A DNA stretch of 64,000 bases from Seriola aureovittata. Lineage: Eukaryota; Chordata; Actinopteri; Carangiformes; Carangidae. The position numbers were made by a program, and so were the translations under genes. Every line of letters begins with the position of its first letter. Position 1 is the stretch's first letter. A model generated the notes under the pieces. It worked only from the letters and a program-made list of their open reading frames with translations, was not told the DNA's origin and made no database searches. Positions 11,573-20,105 of the stretch are shown piece after piece. Location of the stretch: contig NC_079366.1 in the NCBI RefSeq assembly GCF_021018895.1, positions 30,084,271-30,148,270 of the forward strand. Reading direction: 5' to 3'.

Positions 11573-12724
11573 ATCGCGCACCCATCAGGACGCAGTGCGC
11601 CGACAGACTACAGCGACACCACCAGAACCACACACAACGTGCGCACATACAACATGTCCCGCATGAACCAAACTATACAGAACAGTATTAATAATGAATA
11701 GAAAATAATAAACCGAGGCAAATAGAATAGGAAAAAAGGGAACTTAACCGGGCAGCGGCAAGGGGAAAGTATATATTACTCAAAATGAGCTTAATTGAAC
11801 TAAATATATACAATAGACTCTGAGGCTTCAGTACAACTATAAAAACCCTGCTATTTAAGTCACAATATCCAAACCATTTCATTTCCAAAAAGACAGAAAA
11901 TGACAGATGTCCTGAGTAACATGTAAATGAAGTAGACAGTTTGAAAAATAAATGACATATGGTTCACATTGTGTGCATCTGTTTCCTCTGACAGAGAATT
12001 ACCCATGTTCAGTCTGGCTGTAAGCATCCCAAAGAGAGGGAACTTTTATGATGTCAACGCAGTACCTGACAATGGTGTGGCAGTGAAGAATGCTATGTTG
12101 AATTGTGAGGTTTACACCGGCACGAAGGTGGTAGGAGCCACACTTCTGTCAGACGTTTTCAATCGGTGTAAAGATGGACGTGTGCAAAGGCAAGATGTTC
12201 TGGCTCAATGCCCTCCGGGGGTTGTGACATGGCATGATGTTGAGGAAAAGTGCAAGGATAAAGTTGGTAATATAGATGATCATGCAGAGTACCGCACCCT
12301 GAAGGCACTCAGCGCTATACAAAACAATAATAACTTCAAGGATTTGATGCTATTCTTTGTTTATGCCGCTCCGTGTGATCAAAAATGTACTCAACCAGGT
12401 GACGGGGGTATTCTCGATAGCATACAACAGATTACAAAGTGGGGTAATTATGCTGTGGTGTTTAAAAAGCTTTTCATCCCCAAAGTTGGTGAAAAACCAA
12501 CTAAGCCGGTCCGAGAACAATCTCTTCGTAAACTTGCTTCCTCAGGCAACTTCGATCTTCAGAACATTTTCCGTTGTGACAACATAGAAGGTCAGATGCA
12601 ATGTCTCAGCTGCTCCACTGAGGGTCAAGTTACACACTATTGTGTTTCAGATAAAAAGCCTAGACAAAGAGGGGGGGAGGAGGATGAAGACGGGTGGATA
12701 GTTGCTACAGGTAAGAAAGGGTAA
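10376..12724 (+). CDS. Paralogue C: secreted deaminase-like protein, short tail, extra intron
   Basis: Coding exons are 10376-10488, 10861-10887 and 11995-12724 (289 residues). The ATG directly follows the acceptor AACACTCAG, and MAGLRWMAVTLAVFLS starts a signal peptide. The middle exon is only 27 nt. Its donor CAAAG|GTCAGC is weaker than usual, but the join restores ...NDQRELPMFSLAVSIP in frame with the conserved domain. HAE is at 143-145, then 27 residues, then PCDQKC at 173-178; the NIFRC four-cysteine motif follows (C, 8, C-x2-C, 9, C). About 45 residues rich in Cys and charge are inserted between the TKVVGA strand and HAE, and are absent from B and D. The tail is short (RQRGGEEDEDGW). 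Family membership is clear from the alignment, but activity and substrate are unknown. Both halves of the putative zinc site are intact. Confidence 0.83.
10888..11994 (+). other. Extra intron in paralogue C
   Basis: B and D have no intron here: their acceptor leads directly through GTAT... into the FSLAV/FSVAV strand. In C the homologous exon start is split by 1,107 bp with GT-AG borders and a (CA)n microsatellite at 11519-11570. The intron phase is consistent on both sides. Confidence 0.6.
11519..11570. repeat. (CA)n microsatellite
   Basis: About 25 CA units inside the extra intron of paralogue C. Confidence 0.95.
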
Positions 12725-13400
12725 TCACAGAACAGTTAGCGGGGGCAGAGGAGGTGGGGATTCTGGAGGATGAAATTGACAGAAGTTTAATTTGTGCATT
12801 TCCCTATAATTGGTTAATAATAACTCTTGCAGCTTATATGACATAAACTGCCACAACTCTAGAGAGAAACATTTACACATTTACTGGTTTCAATGCATTT
12901 GGGAAAAAATGCAATTTGCTTTAAATTTAAGAGTCTGTCAAATGAATGCAACACATATGACCGACAGAACTTCACAATAAAGGCGACCAGCAGCAGGATA
13001 GATTTAAACGACCAGTTGTCTTGAGTCTGACTCTGGCCTGGAAATGCACAGTTTCTCCTTGTATCCTCGCTCAGTGTGCTGACGTACTTAGATTGAGTTA
13101 TGCTCCAGAAATCAGTCTAGCCTACATTTCAGTTTTTGTTGCTTTATTTACATTTTCGCCTGCATCTATGAGACTGTTTTCAGATAATATTCACACAAAA
13201 AATATAAATGAATAGCATGAATTGGTTGGGAACAACTTTGTCAATAGTCCTCTAATGTGTGATAAATATAAAATACATTGCAACGTTTGTTTTAACTAAA
13301 ATAAAGAGGTTTGATGTGAATTATACAATAAATATTATACACTGTCCTTCTGTAAAGAAAAGACTCTGTTCTTTCTAAATTAAAGCTTGGCTCAGCATCC
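12725..13400 (+). other. 3' UTR of paralogue C
   Basis: AATAAA at 12976-12981 and ATTAAA at 13379-13384 are both possible poly(A) signals. The second is followed by GCTTGGCTCAGCATCCACTC, the 3' end shared with A and D. Just after the stop, GGCAGAGGAGGTGGGGATTC reads as Gly/Arg/Asp-rich in another frame and looks like a remnant of a longer repeat tail. Confidence 0.6.
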
Positions 13401-14700
13401 ACTCTCATGTGTCTGTGTGTTCATCATTGTGGAGCCATGGTAACAAATATCACGTCTGCATTAACACACTGAAACACTTGTGACGCTCAGGATAAAGACC
13501 TGGTGTCACACTGAAGGTTTTTCCTAATCTTACACAGCTTCAAAGATATCAACAACCACTGTATATCATGTCGTGATCATGATCGTGATGATATGATGCT
13601 TTTAGTAAAGACGGAAGCATATAACTGTGTGTGAGTGCAAAGTCATCAGTTACTGAAACCACAGCTGCTGAAGAAAATATGTTTGTGTATTTAATCTACT
13701 GTAAAGTCTCCATGCTTTACACATTTCAGGGAGGTGACTCAGCCCTTAATTCTTATTTTTAGTTCATGTTGAAATCTCCCTCCTCAGTCTGAAAGTCATG
13801 AAGAACAGCCACACTTGGTTTTTGAGCAGAGCTCCTCAAAGGCTTTGTTCAGGGTTAAAGGAAGAACAATTGTAAATGTATTGAGTCTGAGTGAAGAGTC
13901 AAAATAAATAAACACAAAGTTAATAAAAAAAATTTAAAAAACACTTAAAGAAACAAGCCTTCAGAATAAAAGGCTGCAGAGGTAAATGATCATTCTCTCA
14001 ATCAATGGTCTGTCCTACAGGATGGTGTTGTTCCCTTTGTACACAAGGACGAGGAAAACACATTTCAGTGTGAGTAGGAAAGCAGATGGATTATGGGTAA
14101 ATAACACACACAGTGACAGTTTTAACCATGAAGCCAACACCGAAGTATCACAAGCTGCAGTTCCTCTAATGACCACTATAGTCTGGCTCCAAAAGTGCAC
14201 GACATCACTGAAGTTGTAATAAACATCACAATCATCTACACTGAAGTTACAACAACACCACACTCATTTGTTGATCCAAGACACACCGAGCAAGAGAGAG
14301 CAGCAGAGAGAGGGCATCGCTAACTGCTAAGCTAAAGTAACTAGCACATCTCAAAAACATGTGAACAACTGAGGAATTAGCAAGGAAGTTGCTAAAAGGA
14401 GTAGATTGCAGGTAAAAACACTCAGAGGAACCAAATCCTGTAAGGTTTGGATGGTGGGTCCAGGTGGGCGGCGCTTGGTGACTGACGCTTTAATATTTTC
14501 ACAGTACCTGCTTTATAATCAGACAACACATGGATATCTACATTTATACTTTTCATATTTTTATACCTTTAAGTCATTGTATGTTATTTTTGGTGGATAT
14601 GTGAGATGTATATGTGAGCATCGCATATATTTCAATGACACTTTCCTTTCCTCTTCTTTTAAAGTGTCTTATAACTAAACTCAAAGGAGGGAATCTAACA
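13400..14700. other. Intergenic sequence with repeat fragments
   Basis: No gene is visible. It contains a copy of the dispersed repeat also at 1969 (14122-14205). It also holds a truncated copy (~14409-14560) of the fold-back MITE that is complete at 53431-53928, recognisable by AACCAAATCCTG.AAGGTTTG. Confidence 0.6.
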
Positions 14701-14702
14701 GT

Positions 14703-14856
14703 TCAAATAAGGGCTTGGTGCCACTCTGAGGGTTTGGCTGTGGTTTCCCTCTTCCTTATAAAAATGTTCCCTCCTTCTGTTTGAACCCACAGCAGCAGCA
14801 CTCGGACTCTGAGGGTGTGGACAGAATCCATCAAACATCTTTCCCCACCAAAGCAG
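14703..14856 (+). promoter_or_regulatory. Orphan family promoter and exon 1
   Basis: TCAAATAAGG (14703-14712), GGTGCCACTCTGAGGGTTTGG and TATAAAAA (14757-14764) closely match the B promoter. Downstream, GCAGCAGCACTC...CATCAAACATC...CCACCAAAGCAG|GTAAAAG aligns with exon 1 of D. No coding exon of the family follows before D's own promoter at 19420. It is therefore either a leftover of a lost paralogue or a distal alternative promoter of D. Confidence 0.55.
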
Positions 14857-15182
14857 GTAAAAGACACACTATGAAACATCAGTATTTTGATATAAACAGG
14901 GCAGTGTTGTAAAACATGTTTGTGTAGCATAAAAAAAACTAAATTTAATTCTGGTCTCACTTAAAGGGCTGTTTGATTGAATAAGAGAAAAAGCACTTTG
15001 TCAGAAAAATGTCAACATGGTAACATGTCTTTTTTTTGTTGCAGTCTTTCACCGACGCAGAAGCATATTAAAAATCCTAAATTAAAAGTCATAAGACAGA
15101 CAAATAAATGACAAATGACTCAACCTTAAAAAAGAAATTGTTTTTTTAGAACGTCGATTTTAACGACTTAAGTCCTTAATAA

Positions 15183-15257
15183 ATATAGGTGAGTTATATA
15201 AACAGGTGTCATGAAGGAGGAAATTAACTGTAGAGACCAAAACTGTTGTTGTACCAG
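15183..15257 (-). repeat. Inverted copy of 2105-2175
   Basis: GTGAGTTATATAAACAGGTG and CATGAAGGAGGAAATTA are the reverse complement of sequence at 2105-2175. The segment abuts the directly oriented duplication block starting at 15259, so a local inversion accompanied the duplication. Confidence 0.7.
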
Positions 15258-15258
15258 G

Positions 15259-15417
15259 ATGGCTACGTCCGTCATGGTTTTTATGCTGTTCAACGAAAAC
15301 GTGTTTCTGTGAAATTGTGGGTGTCGCAACACCCCTAACACCAACAAGTTTGAAGCTCCTGTGAACCTGCTTAGTCGGCATGACTTGACAAACAGTCGAC
15401 AAAACACAGCTAGCAGA

Positions 15418-15475
<58 letters not shown>

Positions 15476-15995
15476 CTAACAAAAACACACCAACACTGTC
15501 TTCAGCACTGTTGTTTCAAGTGTGGGTGACCCAAAGGTGTTTTAAGACACACCTTAAAACGCTGCTTCAGTTCATTTAGACTGCTGTGATACAAACACAG
15601 GTGAGGACCACACAGCTGCACTGAAAACACTTGTAAACAAACTGCTGTATTGTGTGTGATTTGAAAAGCTTAACAAGAAACTCTCCTTTGTAATTAAACA
15701 CATTCATTCGGTCACTTGACTGCATTTATATGGCGCTTCTATCCAAAGATCTTTACAGCGTAGGACAGTTTGCTGCCATCAGCGTGTGTGGGTGTGACTT
15801 TAGTCATTCACACTGTTCACTGTTCTCACGATCAAACAAAGAGATGAGAAAAAACAGGAAGACTTTGTTTTAGTTGCTAATCCACTAGTCATTCACTAAA
15901 GCAGAAGTCTTCATCTTATCTTCATCTCTTAATGACTAAACCCTTAGAGAGCTGCAGCACACATGCACAACTCAGCGTGGGACCACTGATACTGT
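15259..15995 (+). repeat. Intergenic duplication block, copy 2 (partner 2395-3050)
   Basis: Near-identical to 2395-3050, including the CA microsatellite position (here 15420-15474) and the TATATGGCGCTTCTATCCAA segment. About 100 bases unique to this copy follow the microsatellite. Confidence 0.75.
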
Positions 15996-15999
15996 TCTC

Positions 16000-16800
16000 A
16001 TCTTGTACATACGATCCTCTCTAGAGTATATGAACATGTTATATGAACATGTCACGACATCATGTCTTGTGCTGAACATTTAAACTCACGTCAATCACTT
16101 AATCATTCCTAAAATGTACAGAATGGTGATACAAGTCCATCATAGTTTCCTAGAGCTCAGTTTGACCTCCAACAGTCAAAAATATTGTGTTTACTATCAG
16201 AAACTGTGTGACAAAGACATACAGCAAAACCCCAAATTGATGAAGCAGGAACAAGGGTATGTTTAGCAGTTTTGCTAGAAAAATCACATCATTTCAAGTT
16301 CTGATCTGTAACTTTTCCACATTAAAATGTTGAAAAATGACTAGACTTATGTTCTATATGTTGTTGAGTTGTGTTTTTACATTATCCCGAATGTTTCCAT
16401 CCATTCTCAGAGAAATCTGTGGTTTTATTCATGGTAACGTTTCATTTGGTCACCTGTCGATGACATCATATCCTCTATGCCAGACAGATAGGCAAGCAGA
16501 GCTAAGCAGCCAAACCCAACAACACAGTCAAAAATATAGACCAAACTGAAACATACCTTTTAATGACGGTAGCAGGAGTAAATCTCTCTTCATGTGCTGC
16601 TTGTCTTTCCTGTGCTGAAAGTCTCTCTCCTCCATCGTGTTACTCTCTCTCTCTTTCTGGGCATCTTCACCTTTCTCTTTCCTGGCTGAAGAAGTTTTAG
16701 GATTATTCTTCTGAACTGATAGTGAACATATCAAAAGTGCAGTATAGAGGATAAATGAAAATCACTTCTATGGTAATCTTCAAAATATACAATTAAAGTG
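16000..16800. other. Intergenic sequence, nothing recognised
   Basis: AT-rich with short uninformative open frames on both strands. No homology to the array or to a named repeat was recognised. Confidence 0.4.
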
Positions 16801-16830
16801 AGGCAGATAGGCAAAACAATCAGTCATTTT

Positions 16831-17040
16831 TTTTTTTTTTAAAGTATATTTTTGGGCTTTTTATGCCTTTAATGGACAGTATAGTGGAGAGTGACAGGAA
16901 ACAGGGAGGCAGAGAGAGGGGGAATGACATGCAGCGAAAGGCCGTCCGATGCGGGATTCGAACCGGGGCCAACTGCAGCGAGGACTGTAGCCTCTACACA
17001 TGGGGCGCCTGCTTAGACCACTACGCTACACGATGCCCCC
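16831..17040 (-). mobile_element. tRNA-derived SINE with target-site duplication
   Basis: On the minus strand the element opens with a tRNA-like head. The A box is TAGCGTAGTGGT (17017-17028 on plus) and the B box GGTTCGAATCC (16954-16964 on plus). Between them is a long variable region, as in type II tRNAs. A non-tRNA body and a terminal poly(A) follow (poly-T on plus at 16831-16840). A perfect 15-bp duplication, ACAATCAGTCATTTT, flanks it at 16816-16830 and 17041-17055. The intact boxes and perfect duplication suggest a fairly recent insertion. Confidence 0.9.
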
Positions 17041-17059
17041 ACAATCAGTCATTTTAAGA

Positions 17060-18570
17060 GTAAAGCATGAAAGTTTCATCTTATAATCTACATACCTCAA
17101 CGTTTTATTTCAGAGAGGCAACTTGTATCTGACCTCTAGTGACCTGGAGAGGTTACCTCAGCATTGCTATTTTCCAGTTGTCGCCCCATCTCTCCATTAT
17201 AATCATGTATATCATTGTCAACATGGTATAAAGGTGCTTATTTGCTGCTATGGTCATGTAAAATAATTTTGTTTAGAGCGCCAATTTTGCTGGGACAGGT
17301 AGTAAGGTAGCCATAGCTTGTTAACAACATTGACAACTTCTGCTTTGTGTTCTATGGAATTACATGACTAGCTAGCACATTAGCAAACATTCTAATCAGA
17401 AGCTAGCATGCTAGTTTGGTCCGGACCACACTCATTATCACCAGGAGGCTCCGCCCTGTCCTAGAGGTCACGTCTGAAATCCACGTTTCTAGAAACACTG
17501 GATAAGGTTTTATGCTTTAGTCATAAAGTACACAATACCTTCCATATACAGGCTTATCTGCTGCATTATAACTGTCAATGACAAGGCAGAATCGTTTATT
17601 TACCTGTGTCAGTGTAGTTAACCTTTCCTGGCTTGTTGTCTGGACTGTAGCTGAAGCACAGGGCAGACGCGGGAACTTGGGTCTCGAGGAGTCGTAGCAG
17701 TTATCTACTGACAAACAGCCTGAAATGCGGGTAAATCCACTGCTACGTTCATAGCTACACTGCTAACGGCTAACTAACTAGCTAACTCTGCTCAGGTCGC
17801 CAGTCTTACTGCTGCCTCTCTCTCTCTCTTTCTCGTCCGCTGCGCACACAACGTACGTACTCAGCTATTCCCGAGAGAAGCTGCTCTACTCCTGGCTACA
17901 AACTTACTGTAAATCTCACTCAGAGATGATAAATCAGTGTAATTTGCATGTTTATTTGCTGCCTATATAAACTATACTGCTTATCTACTGCTGCCTCTCA
18001 ACGGTTATAAGCGGGTTTAGTTCCCCCACACGTCTGCGCATGCGTATAATGTGTGCAATCGTAACTGATCGCAGAACGGTAGAAGTTGAGACAACGGACA
18101 GCTTAACAAGCACATTTAAGACAAAGATCCTCTATACAGTAATAAAATTGAAAAATAAAAAAATAAATATTGGACCCAGTTTCCATAAGCCACGCGTCTT
18201 CAGAACATTCTGAAATCAAAGTGACATTTTTTCAGATGAACAGATTCGGAGAAAATGAACTTTATTCGAGATCTGCCTCAGCGCCATACTCTCGCGAGAT
18301 CTGTCAACTGCCGACGACGTTTGCCAACCTATAACCAGATGATTAGATGGACCCACAGTTATTTTTGGATTGATTTACTTATATGTGAAACCATGGATTA
18401 AATTTTTAAAACTTAAATAAAACGTGTTTCGTTGCTTAATAACCGCTAAAACAGAGTCAAACTGTTTAATTAAACTGACATGACTTTGTACCTTGCTGAT
18501 CAGATGTTAGTAGGTAAAAACAGCGGCAAAAAAAAGGCGCAAATTTGCACTGTATTGTTGTATAATTTTG
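17060..18570. other. Intergenic sequence with low-copy repeat character
   Basis: No gene recognised. It contains tracts such as CTAACGGCTAACTAACTAGC and a CT-rich run near 17815-17835. It may be part of the degenerate element carrying the THAP-like exon just downstream. Confidence 0.35.
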
Positions 18571-18574
18571 GCAG

Positions 18575-18663
18575 GGACAAGTAATCCATCAGTTCGAGTT
18601 TTGTGCAGCAACAGGCTGTAAGAAAAACGTATCTGTATTTTCTTTCCCAAAGGATGCGGAGAG
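18575..18663 (+). pseudogene. THAP-type zinc-finger exon fragment
   Basis: Between TTTTGGCAG and GAG|GTAAGT the frame reads ...FEFCAATGCKKNVSVFSFPKDAER. C-x4-C followed by S-F-P-K-D is the start of a THAP (C2CH) DNA-binding domain, found in THAP proteins and P-element-type transposases. No initiator ATG is present in frame (a TAA lies just upstream), and I found no continuation with the later Cys-x2-His. The likeliest reading is a relic of a domesticated gene or DNA transposon. Confidence 0.45.
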
Positions 18664-18669
18664 GTAAGT

Positions 18670-19415
18670 CTAGACATGGATAGATTTTAATATTAGCTAC
18701 TGTCGCTTGAGGGAGGGCTTTGGGGTCAATGCCCACTTAGGAGACCGGAACTGTGTCCCATTTCACACCCCTCCCCTCTCCCTCCCTCTCCCCCTTAAAC
18801 AACCAGTGGACTATTTGCAATGACGTGTTAGTAGGAAGCCCCCCTAAAGGGGCCCCATGTCATTCCCATGGACGTTTTGCAATGACATCTCAGAAAGTGT
18901 TGCCAACTGTTTGCAGCCTGTTTAAAAGCCTGCACATACAAAAGATAATTGAATTAAATTAATGGATGTAACTATGCAGCCTTATAATGTGGGAAATTTG
19001 AAATGTGACAATGTTGAAGTTATTTTATGGTAATTTAATTAGGTCTTTATTGTTCTTTATATCTGTAGTTTGAAAAGTACAAGTACAATGTTCTTTAGAT
19101 TAAAAAAATTCTACTAACGTGAACATTTGAAATTATCATTACACAACTGCGATGAATGCTGATTGGAGAATTACCACAGACTGAGTGATGTGCTTATTTA
19201 TTACACAAGCATCTGCCTTAATGGCTTCTCCTTCAATTTAAGTTTAAATTGATGTTTTTATTTTATTTTATCTCTGTGTCTTAATAAAAAAATAAACTGA
19301 TAAATTATGGTGATTGTGGTGATGATGAATGATTTCTCTTTTTAACTTCTCAAATCATACTGAGATGAGACTTTACTCCTTTTTCTACTCTTCCTCTTCC
19401 TTCTTTTTCAAAAAC
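18670..19415. other. Intergenic sequence before paralogue D
   Basis: A pyrimidine-rich tract at ~18766-18796 and a partly repeated GCAATGAC-containing segment (18828-18885). No coding content recognised. Confidence 0.4.
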
Positions 19416-19419
19416 GTGT

Positions 19420-19603
19420 TCAAATAAGGGTATAATGCAGCTGTGATAGGTTTGGCCATTGTCTCTGTGTCATCTACAAAAAATAAAGTCGCTTCCTCCT
19501 AACACTGTTCACTGCTGCAGCAACTTCACCAAACACTGAGAAAAAACCAAGAGCACTCATCGGCTTCGGCGCATCAATCAGACATCGTCGTCTACCAAAG
19601 CAG
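19420..19603 (+). promoter_or_regulatory. Paralogue D promoter and non-coding start of exon 1
   Basis: TCAAATAAGG (19420-19429), GGTTTGGCCATTGTC and a degenerate TATA (TACAAAAAATAAA, 19475-19487) keep the order seen in B and the orphan copy. Exon 1 ends CTACCAAAGCAG|GTACATG. It aligns with the orphan exon 1 at 14856 and with C's exon 1. Confidence 0.6.
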
Positions 19604-20064
19604 GTACATGAAATAAAGCTGCAAAGTTTCCCTCCACAGGCTGAAACAGACTAACGATTATTTTCATTATAGATTAATCTGAGATTTTTGGGCTAGAAAA
19701 CATCAGAAAAACTAAAATACTAAATATAATATACTAAAATAAATAAATAAATACAGTAACAATTTTCTAAAGCCCAAGTTTACATCTTAAAATAGATTTT
19801 TTTTCATTACAACAGTAAAAAACTTAAAGATATTGTGTGTTTAAATAGAGAAATGTCTGATCATCACATCATATGTTTGGCATCTTTGCATCAAAATGAA
19901 CTTCAGCTGTTAATCAGTTGTCAAAATCATTAATGAATATTTTAACTGACAATCAGCTGATCATGTCGCTGTAAATGGACATTGAGATTTCCTTTGTGTC
20001 AGTTATTGAGCAGGATTTAGACCAAACTTTCTTTTCAATATTAATGTGTATATATTTTTTGTAG

Positions 20065-20105
20065 GGTGTTAAACCCAGCACATCCTGCTGACAACAGTAA
20101 TGAAG
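20065..20105 (+). other. Paralogue D exon 2, carrying the start codon
   Basis: The exon lies between TTTTTTGTAG and GTGAGTT. It ends ...ACAGTAATGAAG, giving Met-Lys at 20100-20105, and is homologous to the non-coding exon 2 of C. Confidence 0.6.

Noticed and set aside
10376..12724. Assignment of B and C to AID/APOBEC themselves
   Set aside because: Only the zinc-site spacing matches. There is no SWS motif before PC, no APOBEC substrate loops, and these proteins are secreted.
16954..17028. A functional tRNA gene
   Set aside because: The A and B boxes belong to a SINE head: a non-tRNA body, poly(A) and a 15-bp target duplication follow, and the acceptor stem does not pair.
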